DNA of 64,000 bases from Strigamia acuminata (Eukaryota; Arthropoda; Chilopoda; Geophilomorpha; Linotaeniidae), in NCBI GenBank assembly GCA_949358305.1, contig CASHSZ010000001.1, positions 216,501-280,500 on the forward strand. The letters run 5' to 3'. The notes under the pieces are model-generated. The model ran no database searches. It worked only from the letters and a program-made list of their open reading frames with translations, and was not told where the DNA came from. Below are positions 42,657 to 54,952 of the stretch, in pieces. The stretch's first letter is position 1. Each line of letters starts with the position of its first letter. The position numbers and the translations under genes are program-made.

Positions 42657-42905
42657 GTACATGCCAAGGATGAAAATTGATCTTACAAGTTAGAACCAGA
42701 CATGCAGTGAATCACTTCATGGCGTTGAATGGTGCGGTGAAAGTCGTTCGGATTTTCTTTTAAACTGAATTTTAAGGAAATACCTACCGATTTAAACGGA
42801 AACAATGTTGAATGAACATCTGCTCATGTCATAATTATCAGAATTATTTTCCGGCTCTCTTGTAGTCAAGTTCTATCAGGAATTCTTGGAAAATAATTAT
42901 ATAAC
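42657..42905 (-). pseudogene. inverted 5' fragment (exon 1 and promoter) of a fifth family copy
   Basis: Read on the minus strand, sequence matching the copy B promoter (TTTAAAAG, CGACTTTCACCGCACCATTC) leads to ATGAAGTGATTCACTGCATG near 42722, with TGA as the third codon, and a donor-like GTAAGT at about 42645-42650. No other exons of this copy follow on the minus strand. It is a relic of an inverted duplication. Confidence 0.7.
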
Positions 42906-43390
42906 ATCAACAAATAAATGATGTTATTTATATAATATAAATATAAATTAACTTTTCATTTTTCATAAACTAAGACTGTTAAACAGCATTTCACTATACT
43001 CAAAACCACCACAACGTTGATTTATTTCAGCCGGTTTACATCTAACTGTGTACTGTGTTCTACTACGCGGAAAAGTAGTTCTGTGTCAAAGCATCACCTT
43101 TGACAATGTTGGTAATCGAGCACAATGTCTGGAGTTCGATTACAATTCTGGTGTTTTGAACTATCTTAATTTTTTGTGCCACTACACCAGTGAAATAGAT
43201 CAACGTTGGGGTGGTTTTGAGTATACAACTAACTTACCAACACCAAGATGACCTAAATCTATTACTCCGTATTATTTTCAGATTAAATCTAAAAAAAAAA
43301 TAAGACGTTGGTTGTATATTTACAATATTTGCTTAGATATGAAGCAAATTACTAATTATATGAATAATAAAAAAATTGTTATTTATATTA
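42906..43390. other. duplicated upstream region of copy C
   Basis: Matches parts of 26560-27050 (AATATAAATATAAATTAACT..., AAATAAGACGTTGGTTGTAT). It continues at 45466 after the foldback insertion. Confidence 0.6.
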
Positions 43391-45465
43391 TACAGGGTGG
43401 AACAAAAGTCTGTTCCCCTCAAATATTTCCTCAGCAATTGCACCTAGGCCAACTTTGATGAAGCGATTGTATAGGAAGTTGGGTGAGAGCAATCCAATGA
43501 TGTCATCAAATTTGACCTTGAAGGCCATTTTCAAGGTTATTCACTTGCTAACTTCTAAACCAATCAGGTTAGAGCAAAAAGTCAATTACAAAGTTGTAGA
43601 GCACCATCAAATTAGTACTATCCAACTTATCTTAGTCATCTTAGTTAAATGTTTTCTTTTTAAAAAGGAGACAAATCAGAAAAAAATCAGCAAAGTGAAA
43701 TTTTTTACCCTTGGAGGCATAAGGATAAAATGTGCTGTTCTGGTTGAAGCCATTACGGATTTATGGACAATTTTTAAGTTGATTGGTTAAAGCGCCATGT
43801 AGTTTGTTTTTAGTTCGGAACTAATTTTATTGAGGACGTAATGCCTAAACAATAAAAATAAATAGATTTGAGCCATCTGGAGGTGGTTTTAATCACTACT
43901 GGTAAATGCAAAAAGCTGTTCACTGAAGCGCTGTTTACAAATACAGCAAAGCAAGCTTAAAAGTTATGCTGGAGTTTTAAGGGGCAGAAAATTTCCAAGT
44001 TGAATATTTAATTAAATAAATGATGAATCATTACAAATTTCACCTGAGATTTACTTTATTATCAGCAGTGTTGGGCACGGTACTCCCAACACGTACCGCG
44101 TTACAAGTACGCGGTACAGGCCGCTTCAACAAAAGTACCGCGGACGCGGTACAGGCCGCTTCAACAAAAAGTACCGCGGTCCCGGTACAGTACCGGTACC
44201 GGGATTTTGCGGTACATCTCGCGGTACACGGGAAAACGCGAGAAAACACGAGATTTTTGTGTTTTTTCCCGTTTTCCAGTTTAAAGTTAAAATTTTGATT
44301 TTTACATTGTTTACACTCATTCAAATTGAGTGGAAACAATAATTATTACTAATGATAATGATGTAAAACGAATTACTAATTTAGTAATTCGCCAAGTACG
44401 CAAAAAAAAAGTGTGCAGGCGCCGAAGCCAGGCCATAACGCGTGGCACACGTTGCTAACGATTGCCGTCGAATTTTAGCAGAACGATACACAGTCGTCTG
44501 CGCACTCTTTTTTCGCGTACTTGGCGAATTACTAAATTAGTAATTCGTTTTACATCATTATCATTAGTAATAATTATTGTTTCCACTCAATTTGAATGAG
44601 TGTAAACAATGTAAAAATCAAAATTTTAACTTTAAACTGGAAAACGGGAAAAAACACAAAAATCTCGTGTTTTCTCGCGTTTTCCCGTGTACCGCGAGAG
44701 TACTGCAAATTCACGGTACCGGTACTGCTTGGCGCAAAAAGTACCGCGGTACAAGTACCCGGTACTTGCTGTTTCCACAGAAAGTACCGCGGTACAATTA
44801 CGCGTTACTTCCGTGGGCTACAAAAGTACTGCGGTACAGGGCTGCGGTACAGTACCGGTACCGGCGGTACTGTACCGGCGGTACCGGTACTGTATTGTGC
44901 CCAACACTGATTATCAGATAAACAAAGTCACAAATTTTCAGCAAAAAAAATTCATAGGAAAAAAAATTTTCCTGTTCAAGAAAAAGCTTGTCCATAAATC
45001 CGTGTAGCCAAGGATTAATCTTGTGATAAAATAATTATTGAGGCATTAAAAAAAGGCAGTGGTTTTTCTTGTTTATTTGCATAATGATGCACATTTGAAT
45101 ACGTTTATTTAAGTAATTCAGTATTTTTTGTGATAGAAATTTAAGTTTTGTCACAATGGCTGGCTTTATTTCAGCTGATTTGTCTCCTTTTTAAAAGGAA
45201 AACATTTAACTTAAGATTACTAAGATAAGTTGGATAGTACTAATTTGATGGTGCTCTACAACTTTGTAATTGACTTTTTTGCTCTAACCTGATTGGTTTA
45301 GAAGTTAGCAAGTGAATATCCTTGAAAATGGCCGTCAAGGTCAAATTTGATGACATCATTGGATTGCTCTCACCCAATTTCCTATACGATCGCTTCATCA
45401 AAGTTGGCCTAGATGCAATTCCTGAGGAAATATTTGAGGGGAACAGACTTTTGTTCCACCCTGTA
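43391..45465. mobile_element. foldback element with about 290 bp inverted ends
   Basis: TACAGGGTGGAACAAAAGTC at the left and GACTTTTGTTCCACCCTGTA at the right extend into arms of roughly 290 bp (43391 to about 43680, and about 45170 to 45465). TA flanks both sides. The inner TTTTTACCCTTGGAGGC region has no transposase. It interrupts the duplicated upstream region of copy C; the same site upstream of copy B is empty. A second element is nested in the centre. Confidence 0.88.
44066..44909. mobile_element. nested hAT-type foldback element, 844 bp
   Basis: CAGTGTTGGGCACGGTAC at the left and TGTGCCCAACACTG at the right, with a perfect 8 bp duplication ATTATCAG (44058-44065 and 44910-44917). Most of the element is one large palindrome; for example AATTACTAATTTAGTAATTC at about 44370 pairs with the same at 44525. 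Many GTACCGCGGTAC short palindromes lie near the ends. Confidence 0.93.
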
Positions 45466-45749
45466 TAAATAACATTATTTATTTGTTTATGTTATACAAT
45501 TATTTATCCAAGAATTCCTGATAGAACTTGGCTATAAAAGAGCCGGAAAATAATTTTTATAATTTATCATTTCATGATTTTTCGTGCTGTCTAAGTTGTC
45601 AACCAAATGTTGCATTCATCAAAAGATGATATGAATAGATTTTGACTCAATATTGTTCACTATTAAATCAATAGATATTTCCTTAAAATTCAGTATAAAA
45701 GAAAAACCCAACACTTAAAGTTTCAACACCACACAAATTCAATTTTCAG

Positions 45750-47120
45750 TGGCAGTGGCAAAACAAACACTGAAATCATTAAAACGTAAATATGATTTTT
45801 CTTGCTTTTTTTATATTTGGAAAATTTTTCGAATAAACTTCTCCTCAATTCTAGTCTCATGGGGTAGTATTTTGGATCCAGTTCCAGTTCCAGATCCATT
45901 TGCAACAATGCCCTTAAATACAGACGATGCAGTAGACCAGAAATTTATACAACTCACCAAGGAATGTGATAGTGGCGACTTCAAAGGCTTTAGGTATTCA
46001 CAAAATCGTATCGAAGCAGTCGTTCTTCTATACGACATCCACGGCAAGATCGCAGGAATCCAAACAAGAGTAAATTTACACTTCACAATCACTTAATGTT
46101 GTAGTTTTTTTCAAATCTATCTTTTTGAAGTACGCAAAAAGTGAACTGAAGCTGACAAGTGAGTGTAGATAAAAAGTGGTTCAAACAACACCCATTGTTT
46201 ACGAAAGAAAAGACTGATGATGATACTTATTACACTGCAACAGCATATTTCATGAATCCAGGTACCGTATTTAATCAATTAATTAAGTAAAAACTAGGCC
46301 TTATACAACCAATTCTGTTTTTACACGATGTTCATTTTGTTTTTACACGATGTTCATTCTGTTTTTACATGATGTTCATTCTGTTTTTACACGATTTCTT
46401 TTGATTTAACGCAGTAAAAAAAATTGCCATTTTAAAATTGCCTATAAATTCTAAGAAATATTTAGGAAATTCCCCTTATTCATTTATTTATTTTAAATGG
46501 TTATGTATTTCACACGTTAATTTTTTTCTGGAGCGTATTATTCAGTGTAAAACCAGAATTGGTTGTAATTAATTTTATTTAAAGATTCTATCTGCGATAA
46601 AAACCGTCAAGAAGATGACTACGTAAAATTTATTTGTACTTAAATAATGGCACCACGAACGTTCATGTACCGACGAAGGAGAATGATCTCGGAAAGGAGT
46701 GGACAGAGGGCAACTGTTTTATTGGGATGGGTTAGATTGAGTCTTCAAAGATTTTAAGTTGATTTCTCTAATACCTGTTACTTAATAGGAATGCATTATT
46801 GGTACGACATCAGTAAACACATGAAGTGCGATTATTTCCAGCCGTTCTTTTTACTCTACAATTCTGAAGGGAAGATGAATGGCATTGGTTTTGCCGTGTT
46901 TGGTGAATTCGAACACCCGCCGTCCATGGTCTTCGGGGTAAGTTTGGTGCAGATGGATTTCATGTTCTGGTGTCTAATTGTAAACATTTCATCATATTTT
47001 TATTTGCAGATCTTCATGAAAGTCACGAATCTTCCGAATTGTATGAAGGACCGAACTGTGTCCACTATGCACGTGTTCTTTAATGACTTGCAGCAGATGT
47101 GCCCACAACCAAAAAATTAG
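45750..47120 (+). pseudogene. secreted protein family copy C (dead)
   Basis: Exons corresponding to 2-7 of copy B are found at 45750-45785, 45855-46069, 46131-46261, 46585-46730, 46789-46937 and 47010-47120. Exon 1, with the start codon and signal peptide, is missing. The upstream AACCCAACA joins directly to CTTAAAGTTT, a deletion of about 130 bp relative to copy B. Exon 4 is out of frame (stop in GAGTGTAGATAA) and exon 5 lost one base with a TAA soon after. The closeness to copy B in exons and introns shows a recent duplication. No product is expected. Confidence 0.85.
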
Positions 47121-47469
47121 ATTTTCTTAAAAATTCTATTGGTGTTGATTAAAATTTATTGTTTGAAACGATATTTCTGTGATTTTACATTCTCGTGTCA
47201 ACAACTGATTTTCCAAGGGTTTGTAACGTTTCAACCAGGGTGACCAGATTTTAGAAATAAAAAACTGGGACACCCATTACCGATGTAAAATGCACCAAAT
47301 GACCAAATGACCAAATGTATTATAATTTTCAGTGAAATACATTTTTATTTCCTTCGATTGCAGAGGTCAAATTTTGTAATTCCATGCAGAAATGAAGTAA
47401 AAACATTCACATTTCACTTTTTTAACCACACCCACACTCCCATTTCAACTATTTAAAATCAAAGACACT
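47121..47469. other. 3' flank of copy C
   Basis: Repeats the copy B 3' flank to about 47300 and then becomes unique AT-rich sequence. Confidence 0.5.
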
Positions 47470-48131
47470 TGTGGTGATCTCAAAATATTACCACAATTTA
47501 GGAGATAAATTTAATCCTTTGTTGCACCAGATTACGCTAATTGCGCAGATTATCTGAAGCGTGCCAGGCTCACGCCCGCGCTTCGAACGGGACTCTTGAA
47601 TCAACAACCAAACCAGAAACACACCGTGTCATTGCTCCGTGGATAAAACCCGAGTACTGATCGTGTTAGTTTGCCTTGATTCGAGACATTCTGCTTTCTT
47701 TGTGCACATTGCACCAAGACAGCCACTCTGCGTAATGTGTAACAGCTACTGTTGTTACACACATTAGGAGAGAGCCGAAGCTCGCCTGTGAACCATTGCC
47801 ATCGCAGGAACCACCACGAGATTCTCCGGAGATTCTCCATCGCCATCGAACGAACGAACCGAGTGAGTAAGAGGAGAAGACGACGCCATTTTGCGCGCAA
47901 CAACGAGACGTTGTTACGCGCTTTCTTTTCTTTCTTTTCTTTCCTTATCATTGTAAAACTCGCATTAATAAATATATTGTATTTGATTTGATAATAACGG
48001 TATTCTTTATTATTAATTTTACCCCTAGACATTTCAGGCCGCATTTCGATTTAAGACTCATAGTAGCATTCACCTGCGGTGACTTGATTGTTTTAATAGA
48101 AAATAATTGAGTAAAAACCCGGATCGCAGCA
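47470..48131 (+). mobile_element. solo LTR, family 2, copy 3 (internally deleted)
   Basis: TGTGGTGATCTC to GATCGCAGCA but only 662 bp. The stretch after GGAGATAAATTT jumps to AATCCTTTGTTGCACCAG. Flanks CACT and CGCT differ at one base, so this is an older insertion. Confidence 0.85.
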
Positions 48132-49189
48132 CGCTCCCATTCAAAAACTTTACACAACAGATAGATAAAATCCATCGCTTAACCCACAGTACTAAGGACG
48201 CTATTTTGGTGTGGTACGGTGTAGGTGATTGTTTGAATCGGAAAAGAAGCAAAGATTAGATATTTTAGTAGTTGTTAATTAGTTTGTTAATATTAAAAAA
48301 ATATTAGAACAAGCTTCAAGTGTTTTGTCTGCCTAAAAACCAAGCAAGCTGATTGGCTGTTAATTTCTAGGGCTGTAGCTGAGAAAAAATGTCTTGGAAT
48401 TTAACATCTTTAACCTATTAGATGAACTGTGAACTGTGAACTGTGTGTGAATGTTTTACTGGTTCAATGGTCAGGATTAATGTATGTCTAAAAAGTGTTG
48501 GAATTAATGAAATGAAATTAATGGAATGTGCCCAGATGATGGATCACTGATTCCGTATATTATCACAAGTGGACAACTTATTAATGGCTATCTAGAAAGA
48601 ATTTACGGTATGATTTAACAGTTTTCATACGTTATCTTTTATTGATTCAGTTAATATGCAAATGTATATTCTCGTTTATGTCACATAAGTAATCAAATAT
48701 GTGCACTTGTGATTATTTTTTTGTTATAATCGTGAACCAAGAGGCAACACATGTCTCCTGGCTTTTGTGTCCTTCACTCTGGAATAAAATGGCTGCTGCC
48801 ATAGTATGTTTTGAATATGTTTGATTGTTCTTGAGTCCACCCCTCACCAAATATTCATTCAAAGTAACAAAAATTTCGACCCAGGTATCCCATTCCGGAT
48901 GACCTTGGGGCCATGAATGCATTGTAAAAATACACTTTATAATATGTTTACTAAAATATATTTCAAAGTACTATTCTTAGAGAATTGCAAATGCATTGCC
49001 AAACTGTATTTTTTAAATTGTATCATGAAATGCATTATTTAATGCACAAATAATATTCGATGTTTAATTTCGAGAAATGCTATACATTTTGGAATGCATT
49101 AATTGGGAAAATGTATTGGAAAATATATATTTGAATCATATGGGAATAACTTTAATTTTGTTTAAAATTATAATACTGTGAGAGTGGAC
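48132..49189. other. unassigned spacer
   Basis: No coding exon or recurring repeat recognised. A few ATGCATT-type palindromes are found near 49000-49110. Confidence 0.4.
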
Positions 49190-49935
49190 ACACCCCATTC
49201 GGGCACGGGAATGCCCACACAGGCCGGACGCACGACACGTTCATAGAATTGAACACAAGAGACTGTGTTAATGGTTTTAATGCCTTTATTGAGTGTCGAG
49301 GGAATCAGAATCTCATGCGTTTCCTATTGCTACCGCTGCATTGCTGAAGCAGACCTGCAACCACAATGCGGTACATGTGGTTAGGGTTAACCGGCTGTGC
49401 AGCGTGGTCAGACAGCTGTTCATTTGGCACATGGATCGCTCCTGGTACTGGGACTGAGAGACCAGGCAAGGCCCTGCGCATCACCATGGTGAACAAGAGT
49501 GAAGAACAGCCAAGTGTTAATCAGAGCTGTTCCTAAGTAACTCTGGGCTCTCAACAGGATGTTGGCCCTTTTAAAGCCCACTCTTGCACTGTGGGTACGT
49601 GAGAACCTCCTACCATTGGTTGTGTGATTAGTGACTGGATATAACGTCTTCCAGGTCAACCCACCTGGCGAGGTGGGGTTGGATTGGGCTATGTGGGTTC
49701 TGGGTTGCAGTGGCCGGTTATCGGTCACAATACTGTAGTATTTATGTTCCATATAGAAATAAAAACGAAATATGGGATTATATTATGTTGTACGGTAAAA
49801 AGTAAATTCATGCGCAACGCCAATTGCTTTTTATTTCCTTAATGTCTTTCATACGAACATAAGGCAATCTTTGCCAGGTGGTTTTCAATACACAATTATT
49901 GGAGGCGTGTAGTACATAAAATATGAATTGTTTAC
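49190..49935. repeat. dispersed repeat shared with 56.9-57.2 kb
   Basis: Blocks such as CATTGGTTGTGTGATTAGTG, TGGCGAGGTGGGGTTGGATT, GGTTATCGGTCACAAT and GCTTTTTATTTCCTTAATGT also occur at 56895-57215, in a different order. The element type is unknown. Confidence 0.6.
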
Positions 49936-50190
49936 AGTATGTTTGGTTCTGTGATCACTTAGAATTTCTTGTGTATTTCGAATTCTGGTAATTCACATTT
50001 TGGAAGAAATTTCTAATTATTTTCAGATTCAAAATGGAATTCAGCGAAAAGCTGGCTACTTGTATACTTGTACATTTATTTACTTTTTTAAAAAAATTAC
50101 GTTTTAGCCAATCACAGAGCCTAAAGGAATTGATTCCCAATGGAACCAGAGATTATATTTCATTATATTATTTTATATTTATTATTTATT

Positions 50191-51152
50191 TGCTGCGATC
50201 CGGGTTAATATCAGACTTATTTCTAATAAATAAGCCTGAAACCGCAGGTGAATGCTTAACAAGACTTATATCGCGGCCGAAACTTGTCTAGGGTTAAGTT
50301 TATGGAAATAAAGGCACAATTTAATATGGTAATAAAAATCACACAAATGTTTATTCTTTAAATTACAATATATATTAAAAAACGATGGAAATATCACAGA
50401 ATGCGACAAGTCGCAAGAATAAATGAGCGGGAACAATGGAAGGGCTTGCAACGACTGTTGCAAGCTACAAAGCGCTAAAATGGCGCTTAAACAACACACA
50501 GTTGTTAGGCGAAGGCAAATTGTCTTCGTTCTGCAAACTCACGAACGATGGTCGAAGACGATGGTTCTCGTGGGCTTCTTCCGTAACTCGTACGACGGCT
50601 CGCTGGCGGTGGTTCACGGTCACGGGCGTCCGACTGGCGTTCGATGGCGGTGGCAACAGTTCGCGCTGCTGCGACGGCGATGGTTCACGTCACTTCGGGA
50701 AACTTCTACTTCTCGATAGCTGGAATTAGCGACGGCTAATTCAAGCTGAATTGCTGGCTTTGTGCTTTGGGTGGCACAAAGATAGCAGGTGAAACTGAGT
50801 TACAACGGTCCTCTATCAATACTTTTCTTTCAGGAGCAAAAGCAGTGATGTTGAGGTTGTTGTTGTATTTTTCAGAGTGCCGATTTGAGCCAAGGCGCGA
50901 GCCCAGCACGCTTCAATATTGCGCAGAAAACCTGCGCACTTAGCTCAAATGGGTGCAACTAGTGGTTATTGCACCATATTGCACCATAACGGTTAATAAC
51001 CGTTTTCACCCCGGACAACCTGGGGTGATATGTGCCTAGAGAGGATTTCTCCCCTCGGTCACATGATCTGACTTGGCGTGTGCCACAGTCAAATTAATTA
51101 GAAGACAATTAATTTTATCTTCTAAGTTGGTGAATATTTTGAGATCACCACA
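50191..51152 (-). mobile_element. solo LTR, family 2, copy 4
   Basis: 962 bp on the minus strand (TGCTGCGATCCGGG at left, GAGATCACCACA at right), flanked by perfect TATT duplications (50187-50190 and 51153-51156). Confidence 0.92.
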
Positions 51153-51385
51153 TATTGTATAATATTGTATAATCTGTGATGAAACGTCATTCGTAAAGAG
51201 CCGGAAAATAATTCTGAATATTATTATTCCATTTTTCTGTTTTCCAATGTCAACCAATGGTTACATAAGCAAGATGACATGAATAGATGTTTATTCGATA
51301 TTGTTTCCTTTTAAATCGCAAAATATTTCCTCAAAGTTCTGTTTAAAAGAGAAACCCCACGACTAACGCAGAACCATTCTACGCC

Positions 51386-54245
51386 ATGAAGTGCTTCACT
51401 GCTTCCCATATGAAAAATCCCTATAGTATACTATAGGGTATTTTATAGGGTAGAATATCCTATAGGATCAACATATAGCAAACTATAGGTTTAACCTATG
51501 TGTAGGGTTACACTACACTGAAAACTATAGGATTACTATAGGATTAATAACTATAATATTACCCTATATAAATTACCATACAATACTATACGTGATTATT
51601 GGTACAGTATCACCCTATATAGCATACTATAGGAATTAGTACAGGGTCAGTGACTATAATATTACCCTATATGAATTACTATACAATACTGTACATGATT
51701 ATTGGTACAGTATCACCCTGTATAGCATACTATAGGAATTAGTACAGGGTCAGTGACTATAATATTACCCTATATGAATTACTATACAATACTATACGTG
51801 ATTATTGGTACAGTATCACCCTGTATAGCATACCATAGGAATTAGTACAGCGTCAATGACTATAATATTACCCTATATGAATTACCATACAATACTATAC
51901 GTGATTATTGGTACAGTATCACCCTGTATAGCATACTATAGGAATTAGTACAGGGTCAAAGACTATAATATTACCCTATATGAATTACCATACAATACTA
52001 TACGTGATTATTGGTACAGTATCACTCTGTACAGCATACTATAGGAATTAGTATAGGGTAAACCTTTGTCAGCAAAAGCTGCCGATAGATGGCGCTTTTT
52101 CCAAAATGGCTGCCGATGCTGTTTTGATGTTTGAAATATTATTACTAAATGGTAATCATTTATTTTAAAGGCTGGCCTTTGGTTTTGGCCATTTTTACTT
52201 GAACAATTAAATAAATTATCTGATTTGAAGCAATTTAAATGGAAGAGGTGCTAAAAATTCCTTTATTATTAATTTAATTTTGCTGTTCAAGACTTCACAC
52301 ACCATGGATATTGAGGCGAGTTTAGATATCCACTTCCATCTGAAATTGTGTGAATTTTTCAATCAAGACATTAAACAGCGCTCTTCTAGAAATCATTAAT
52401 GAATGCATAAAAATGCATTTGATTGTGACTTTAGATAAAAACTAAATACATTGTGATGTAATTACATCACAATTATTCAAAATGGCTATCAATGGCTGCA
52501 ATGCTGTTATTGGCTGTTGTTATTGAATTTTTAAAAAAAATGTGTCATTCATTTTCTGTACAGGATCAGACCATATACTAGTAATTTCATATGAGGTCAC
52601 ATCATAAAATATTCTATAGGATACCATATAGGATTTTAGTATAGGGTATCATATAAAATTTTCATATAGGATATCACATAGGTTTTTACTGTAGGGTACC
52701 ATATATGATTTTACTATAGGATACCATATAGGTACATGCTATAGGGTGTACTATGATCTTTTGTTCCAAAATATTATAGTGTACCATATAGGTACACACT
52801 ATAGGGTACCATATAGATACATACTACAGGGTACCATATAGGTACACACTATAGGGTACCATATAGGTATATACTATAGGGTGTACTATAATCTTTTGTT
52901 CCAAAATATTGTAGTACACCCTATAGGATATTACTATAAGAATACCCTATAATATTTTTTCATATGGGTTGTCTCACTTTGAGCGCTGTTTTCTTTTCTG
53001 TCTCGGGTAAGGAATCACACTTTCGCCTCAGTTTACATTACATATTCAAAGTTTTAACACAACATTTTAATTTAATTTCCAGGTGACGGAAAATGGGATT
53101 CATTACGACGTAAATTAGATTATTATTATTTTTTTGAGAAATATTTTTCAAGTAAATTTTTATTTTAGTCTCGTTCGGTCCCCTTGGTCCCATTCCTTTG
53201 CCCATCAAAGGATTTGGTGTTAAAAAACCATTTGCAATCATGCCGCTAAATACCAAGGACGCAGAAGATCAGCAATTTGAACTACTTGACAAGGAATGTT
53301 CAGGCGACTTCCAAGGCTACAGGTATTCACAAACTGACGATCCAGGCGTCGTTCTTCTATACGACGCTACTGGCCACATCGCAGGAATCCAAACACGAGT
53401 AAATTTACAATTTACAATCAGTGTTTAAAGTTGCAATTTTATTCAAATTTGGGTTTTTTAGTACGCAGAAAGCCAAATGACGCCTGATGACATTAAAGAC
53501 TGGTTCAAACAACAACCAATGTTTACTAAAGAAGAAACGAAGGAGAAAGAAACTTTCTACACTGCAACAGTATATTTCATGAAACCAGGTACACCCAATT
53601 CTGCTTTTACACGATTTTGATAAAAATTCTATTCAATTTATACCTAATCTAATCGATTTTATTTGTAGATGATGTCTGCAATAAGAAGCGTGCATTAGAA
53701 CGTGCCGGACAGGAGATAATAGGAGTTGACATGTACATGAAAAACGGCACTGAGAACATTTTAATACCGAATGAGCAGTCGGGTCTCGCCGATACAAAGT
53801 GGACGAAAGGCCGTTGTTTTCCAGTCATGGCTAAATCGAGTCTTCAAAGATTTTTCACATAATTTATCTAATACAGTCCACTTAATTAATAGGAACGCAT
53901 TATTGGTATGACACCAGTGAGGACATGGACTGCAATTATTTCCAGCCGTTCTTTTTACTATACTGGAAGGAAAAGCTGGCTGGTTTTGGTTTTGCTGTGT
54001 TCGGAGATTTCGATTCGATCCGTTTCGAACATCCGCCGCCCATCTCATTCGGGGTTAGTTGGCTGAAGATGAAGTTCTCCTCTGGGCTCGAATTGTAAAC
54101 GTTTCGTTATTATTTTTAATTGCAGGCGTTCATGAGGGCTGTTCCAACGTGTATGACAAAGAAGAAGGTATCCACTATGCATGTGTACTTTAATAAACCT
54201 TTTGATAGAATTAATATATTAACCTGCTCACCGTTTCTAAATTAG
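51386..54245 (+). pseudogene. secreted protein family copy D, disrupted
   Basis: Exons 51386-51410 plus 52965-53006 (exon 1, split), 53083-53109, 53169-53398, 53462-53588, 53669-53830, 53893-54053 and 54126-54245 (TAG). The signal peptide exon is interrupted by a 1,552 bp element with a TA duplication; without it the exon is open and hydrophobic. Exon 5 ends ATGG followed by CTAAAT, where the other copies have GT, so the donor is lost. All other phases fit (298 codons including stop, if both faults are ignored). Conserved blocks are as in copy A: GYRYSQ, TGHIAGIQT, WFKQQPMFT, HYWYDTSEDMDCNYFQPFF and STMHVYFN. Confidence 0.82.
51411..52962. mobile_element. 1.55 kb inverted-repeat element with 103 bp tandem units
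   Basis: Left TGAAAAATCCCTATAG and right CTATAATATTTTTTCA are inverted and flanked by TA (51409-51410 and 52963-52964). Five tandem units of exactly 103 bp start at 51551, 51654, 51757, 51860 and 51963. On the right, ATACCATATAGGTACACACT-type units repeat from about 52600 to 52900. The centre (52070-52560) is unique and has no ORF. The class is unknown. Confidence 0.8.
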
Positions 54246-54451
54246 ATTTTGTAAAAAAATAATAATGATGTTGTGACCCTAGTCACGTTGAAATAAATAA
54301 AGCAACATTTTATTTGGAAAATGTTACAATAAGTCGACATTTTCCTTATTTAAATTTACTTAGTTGTAAACGATCACAGGTAAGACAAACCACGAAAATT
54401 GCACTTAACCAGTTATTTTACATTGCTGGGCAAGGATGCGACAATTCACTA
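54246..54451. other. 3' flank of copy D
   Basis: AAATAAATAAAG near 54290 could serve as the poly(A) signal of copy D. Nothing else seen. Confidence 0.4.
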
Positions 54452-54950
54452 AGGGGTTTCATTAAATGAGCGAATAGTTGATTACTTTGATAACTTTGAT
54501 TAGTCGATTACTTGATGTGTCATGTGACTGGATTCAACCAATCCCGAGAATAATCATTTCATCAAATAAGCAACTAAACAACTAATCAAGTAATCACCCC
54601 AAGCCATGATTTTCTGCTGACTTGGGCCGATTATAAGTGCTCTCTCAACTGAAACCGACATGGCGGCGCCAAACCTGCTTAAACTACACAAGGTCATACT
54701 ATAACAAAGTTTGCTCAATTGTCAGTTTAGGTTAAACTGAGCACATGAAACGAGTTAGGTAGTTGCAATTATTATTTGTAGGAACTTTTTTTTAAACAAT
54801 TGCAACGTATTTAGATCACAATTTAAACAATTCCGCCCATCGGAGCAATAATCACATAATCAAATTTTTGTTGGGTCCTCAATAATTGAGTGATTATGAT
54901 TATTACAATAATCAACTAATCACAATAATCGCTCATTTAATGAAATCCCT
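54452..54950. mobile_element. larger member of the AGGGRTTTCATTAAATGAGC family
   Basis: 499 bp, flanked by TA. The ends AGGGGTTTCATTAAATGAGC and GCTCATTTAATGAAATCCCT match the 39386 element. It contains GTGACTGGATTCAACCAATC like the shorter copy plus about 270 bp of extra interior. Confidence 0.85.
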
Positions 54951-54952
54951 TA

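Noticed and set aside
44020-45007. Tyr/Arg-rich frames in the nested hAT element
   Set aside because: Translations of GTACCG palindromes, present on both strands; no function implied.
47752-48044. Host-gene exons around 47.7-48.0 kb
   Set aside because: The interval is the 3' part of a solo LTR.
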